Assembly (NCBI RefSeq): GCF_003217355.1
Contig: NZ_QJTK01000008.1
Coordinates: forward strand, 1-64,000
DNA: 64,000 nucleotides
Direction of reading: 5' to 3'
Source: Rhodobacter viridis
Lineage (GTDB): Bacteria; Pseudomonadota; Alphaproteobacteria; Rhodobacterales; Rhodobacteraceae
The notes under the pieces are model-generated. The model did not search any database and was not told where the DNA came from. It saw only the letters and a list, made by a program, of their open reading frames with translations. Position numbers and translations under genes: made by a program. Each line of letters opens with the position of its first letter. Within the stretch, counting starts at the first letter, position 1. This document shows, piece by piece, positions 62,797 to 64,000 of the stretch.

Positions 62797-63252
62797 ATGG
62801 CGAAACCGCTGACCGGGCGCAAGGTCTTGCTGATGTTCGTGGCCTTCTTCGGGCTGATCATCGCCGTCAACGTGACGATGGCGGTGCAGGCGGTGAAGAC
62901 CTTCCCCGGGCTCGAGGTGGCGAATTCCTATGTCGCCTCGCAGACCTTCGACGCCGATCGCGCCGCGCAGGAACGGCTGGGCTGGACGGTGAAACCGTCC
63001 TACGCCAATGGCGTGCTGACGCTCGACATCCGTGACCGGGCGGGCCAACCCGCCCCCCTCGGCCAGCTCGAGGTTCTGGTCGGCCGCACCACCATGGCCG
63101 CCGAGGACAAGACGCCGGTGATGACGCTGACCAACGGCGTCTATACCGCGGCCCTCAGCCTTGCCCCCGGGGCCTGGCTGATCCACCTCTCTGCCAAATC
63201 TGCTGACGGGGTGCTGTTCCAGCAGCGCCTCGACTTCCTCATCGAAGGCTGA
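62797..63252 (+). CDS. ccoH: CcoH, cbb3 assembly factor (FixH family)
   Basis: A 151-residue protein with one N-terminal membrane helix (VLLMFVAFFGLIIAVNVTMA) and a periplasmic FixH-type domain (FPGLEVANSYVASQTFD, GAWLIHLSAKSADGVLFQQR). Assists cbb3 oxidase assembly and stability. Starts one base after ccoG (TGA-G-ATG), same operon. Confidence 0.93.
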   Translation: MAKPLTGRKVLLMFVAFFGLIIAVNVTMAVQAVKTFPGLEVANSYVASQTFDADRAAQERLGWTVKPSYANGVLTLDIRDRAGQPAPLGQLEVLVGRTTMAAEDKTPVMTLTNGVYTAALSLAPGAWLIHLSAKSADGVLFQQRLDFLIEG

Positions 63253-63257
63253 GCCTG

Positions 63258-64000
63258 ATGACTGCTGCCCCTCTCGCGTCGGTGGCCTCCTCTGCGGAGG
63301 CCGCCGAAGATCACCTTCAGGCTTCGGCCTGCCCGGCCTGCCTCGCCGCCCCCTCGGCGGAAGAGCTGGCGAAATCGGGCGATATCAAGGGGGCGCGGAT
63401 CATGCTGTCGCTGCCCACCGCCCATTGCGCGGTCTGCATCACCGATGTGGAACGCGAGATGGAGGCTTATCCGGGCGTCCGCTCGGCGCGGGTCAACCTG
63501 ACGCTGAAGCGCGTTTCGATCGATGCCGAGGCCAATGTCGCCGCCGATGCGCTGGTCGAAGCCTTGGGCAAGATCGGCTACGAGGCCTACGAGCTTGACC
63601 CCGGCATGCTCTCGGCGACCGAGACCGACAAGCGCGGCCGGGACCTTCTGATGCGGATCGGCGTTGCCGGTTTCGCGATGATGAACATCATGCTCCTGTC
63701 GATCGCGGTCTGGTCGGGGGCCGAGGCCGCGACGCGCGACATGTTCCACTGGATTTCCGCCGCCATCGCGCTGCCGACCGTGGTCTTTGTCGGCCAACCC
63801 TTCTTCAGCTCCGCCTGGGGCGGGCTGAAACATGGCCGCGTCAACATGGATGTGCCGATCTCGCTGGCGTTGATTCTGGCCTCGTCGATCTCGATCTTCG
63901 AAACGATGCACCACGGCCATCACGCCTATTTCGACGCCGCCGTGATGCTGTCCTTCTTCCTGCTGGTCGGCCGCTACCTTGATTACCGCACCCGCGCCGT
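63258..64000 (+). CDS. ccoI: CcoI, copper-translocating P-type ATPase (5' part)
   Basis: The first ~247 residues of a P1B copper ATPase run off the window end. A heavy-metal-associated domain carries CAVC (in LPTAHCAVCITDVE), preceded by another ACPACL cysteine pair. Early membrane helices follow, with MHHGHHAYFDAAVMLSFFLL. CcoI delivers copper for cbb3 assembly. ATG 63258 lies six bases after the ccoH stop. The catalytic DKTGT region is beyond the window. Confidence 0.92.
   Translation, partial: MTAAPLASVASSAEAAEDHLQASACPACLAAPSAEELAKSGDIKGARIMLSLPTAHCAVCITDVEREMEAYPGVRSARVNLTLKRVSIDAEANVAADALVEALGKIGYEAYELDPGMLSATETDKRGRDLLMRIGVAGFAMMNIMLLSIAVWSGAEAATRDMFHWISAAIALPTVVFVGQPFFSSAWGGLKHGRVNMDVPISLALILASSISIFETMHHGHHAYFDAAVMLSFFLLVGRYLDYRTRA

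Noticed and set aside
1-64000. tRNA or rRNA genes
   Set aside because: No cloverleaf with a conserved GGTTCGA-type T arm and CCA-like end was recognised on reading; a covariance search would be decisive.

Overview
The window reads as chromosome of a high-GC purple non-sulfur alphaproteobacterium of the Rhodobacter group, most like Rhodobacter capsulatus. The support is the cbb3 oxidase operon ccoNOQP followed by ccoGHI, with a divergent universal-stress-protein gene and FNR-type boxes upstream, a SAM/SAH-type riboswitch before metK (a class known mainly from Rhodobacterales), and the phoH-ybeY-corC-lnt-metK and aroA/cmk/rpsA/ihfB neighbourhoods. The species is inferred from content, not from a database comparison.

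About 1-12.6 kb is an accessory island. It starts with a decayed hsdR remnant in three frames. Next is a compact three-gene operon (754-7771): a membrane-anchored TerB-N/TerB/TerB-C protein, a BrxD-like P-loop ATPase, and a BrxHI/Lhr-like superfamily 2 helicase with a C-terminal DEDDh (DnaQ-type) exonuclease domain. This is the best candidate for a little-described defence or DNA-processing system. After it come a MuF-domain polymorphic toxin (8081-9679), two paralogous small putative immunity genes, and between them the orphan 3' tail of a second toxin. The island closes with a stand-alone TniQ gene and a cluster of repeats spaced about 21-22 bp apart that looks like the end of a Tn7/Tn5053-type transposon.

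From 12.7 kb the content is core genome. 12.7-22.5 kb: a putative glycosyltransferase, miaB, an OmpA-like protein with a tandem partial paralogue (lipoprotein), phoH-ybeY-corC-lnt, then metK and trmB. 22.5-30.8 kb: aroA, cmk, a membrane protein, a nitroreductase, rpsA, ihfB, lapA-like, trpF, trpB. 31-34.7 kb: two paralogous cassettes (PepSY-like secreted protein plus membrane-anchored LuxR-type regulator) flanking a gene for a Gly/Ser/Asp repeat protein. 34.6-39.4 kb: a GbsR/MarR regulator, galM, and the zinc locus znuA / zur-znuC-znuB with two Zur-type operators. 39.4-43.7 kb: a PfkB kinase, a small unknown gene with a FIST-like partner, a zincin-like protease and gltX. 43.8-48.3 kb: tandem glycine riboswitch and gcvT-gcvH-gcvP. 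48.4-53.9 kb: a KAS III enzyme, a D-2-hydroxyacid dehydrogenase, csaA, proC, a YbjN-like gene, aroC and a DUF1330 gene. 53.9-56.5 kb: hisE, hisF, hisA and a DUF2147 gene. 56.5-64 kb: the universal stress gene divergent from ccoNOQP, then ccoGH and a truncated ccoI.

A dispersed intergenic repeat (a GC-rich stem followed by a GCGTATTTGTGCCAAGAAAAA-like or GATATTTGTGGCAAGATAAA-like core) recurs in at least six spacers of the core part and was not seen in the island. No tRNA, rRNA or CRISPR array was recognised.
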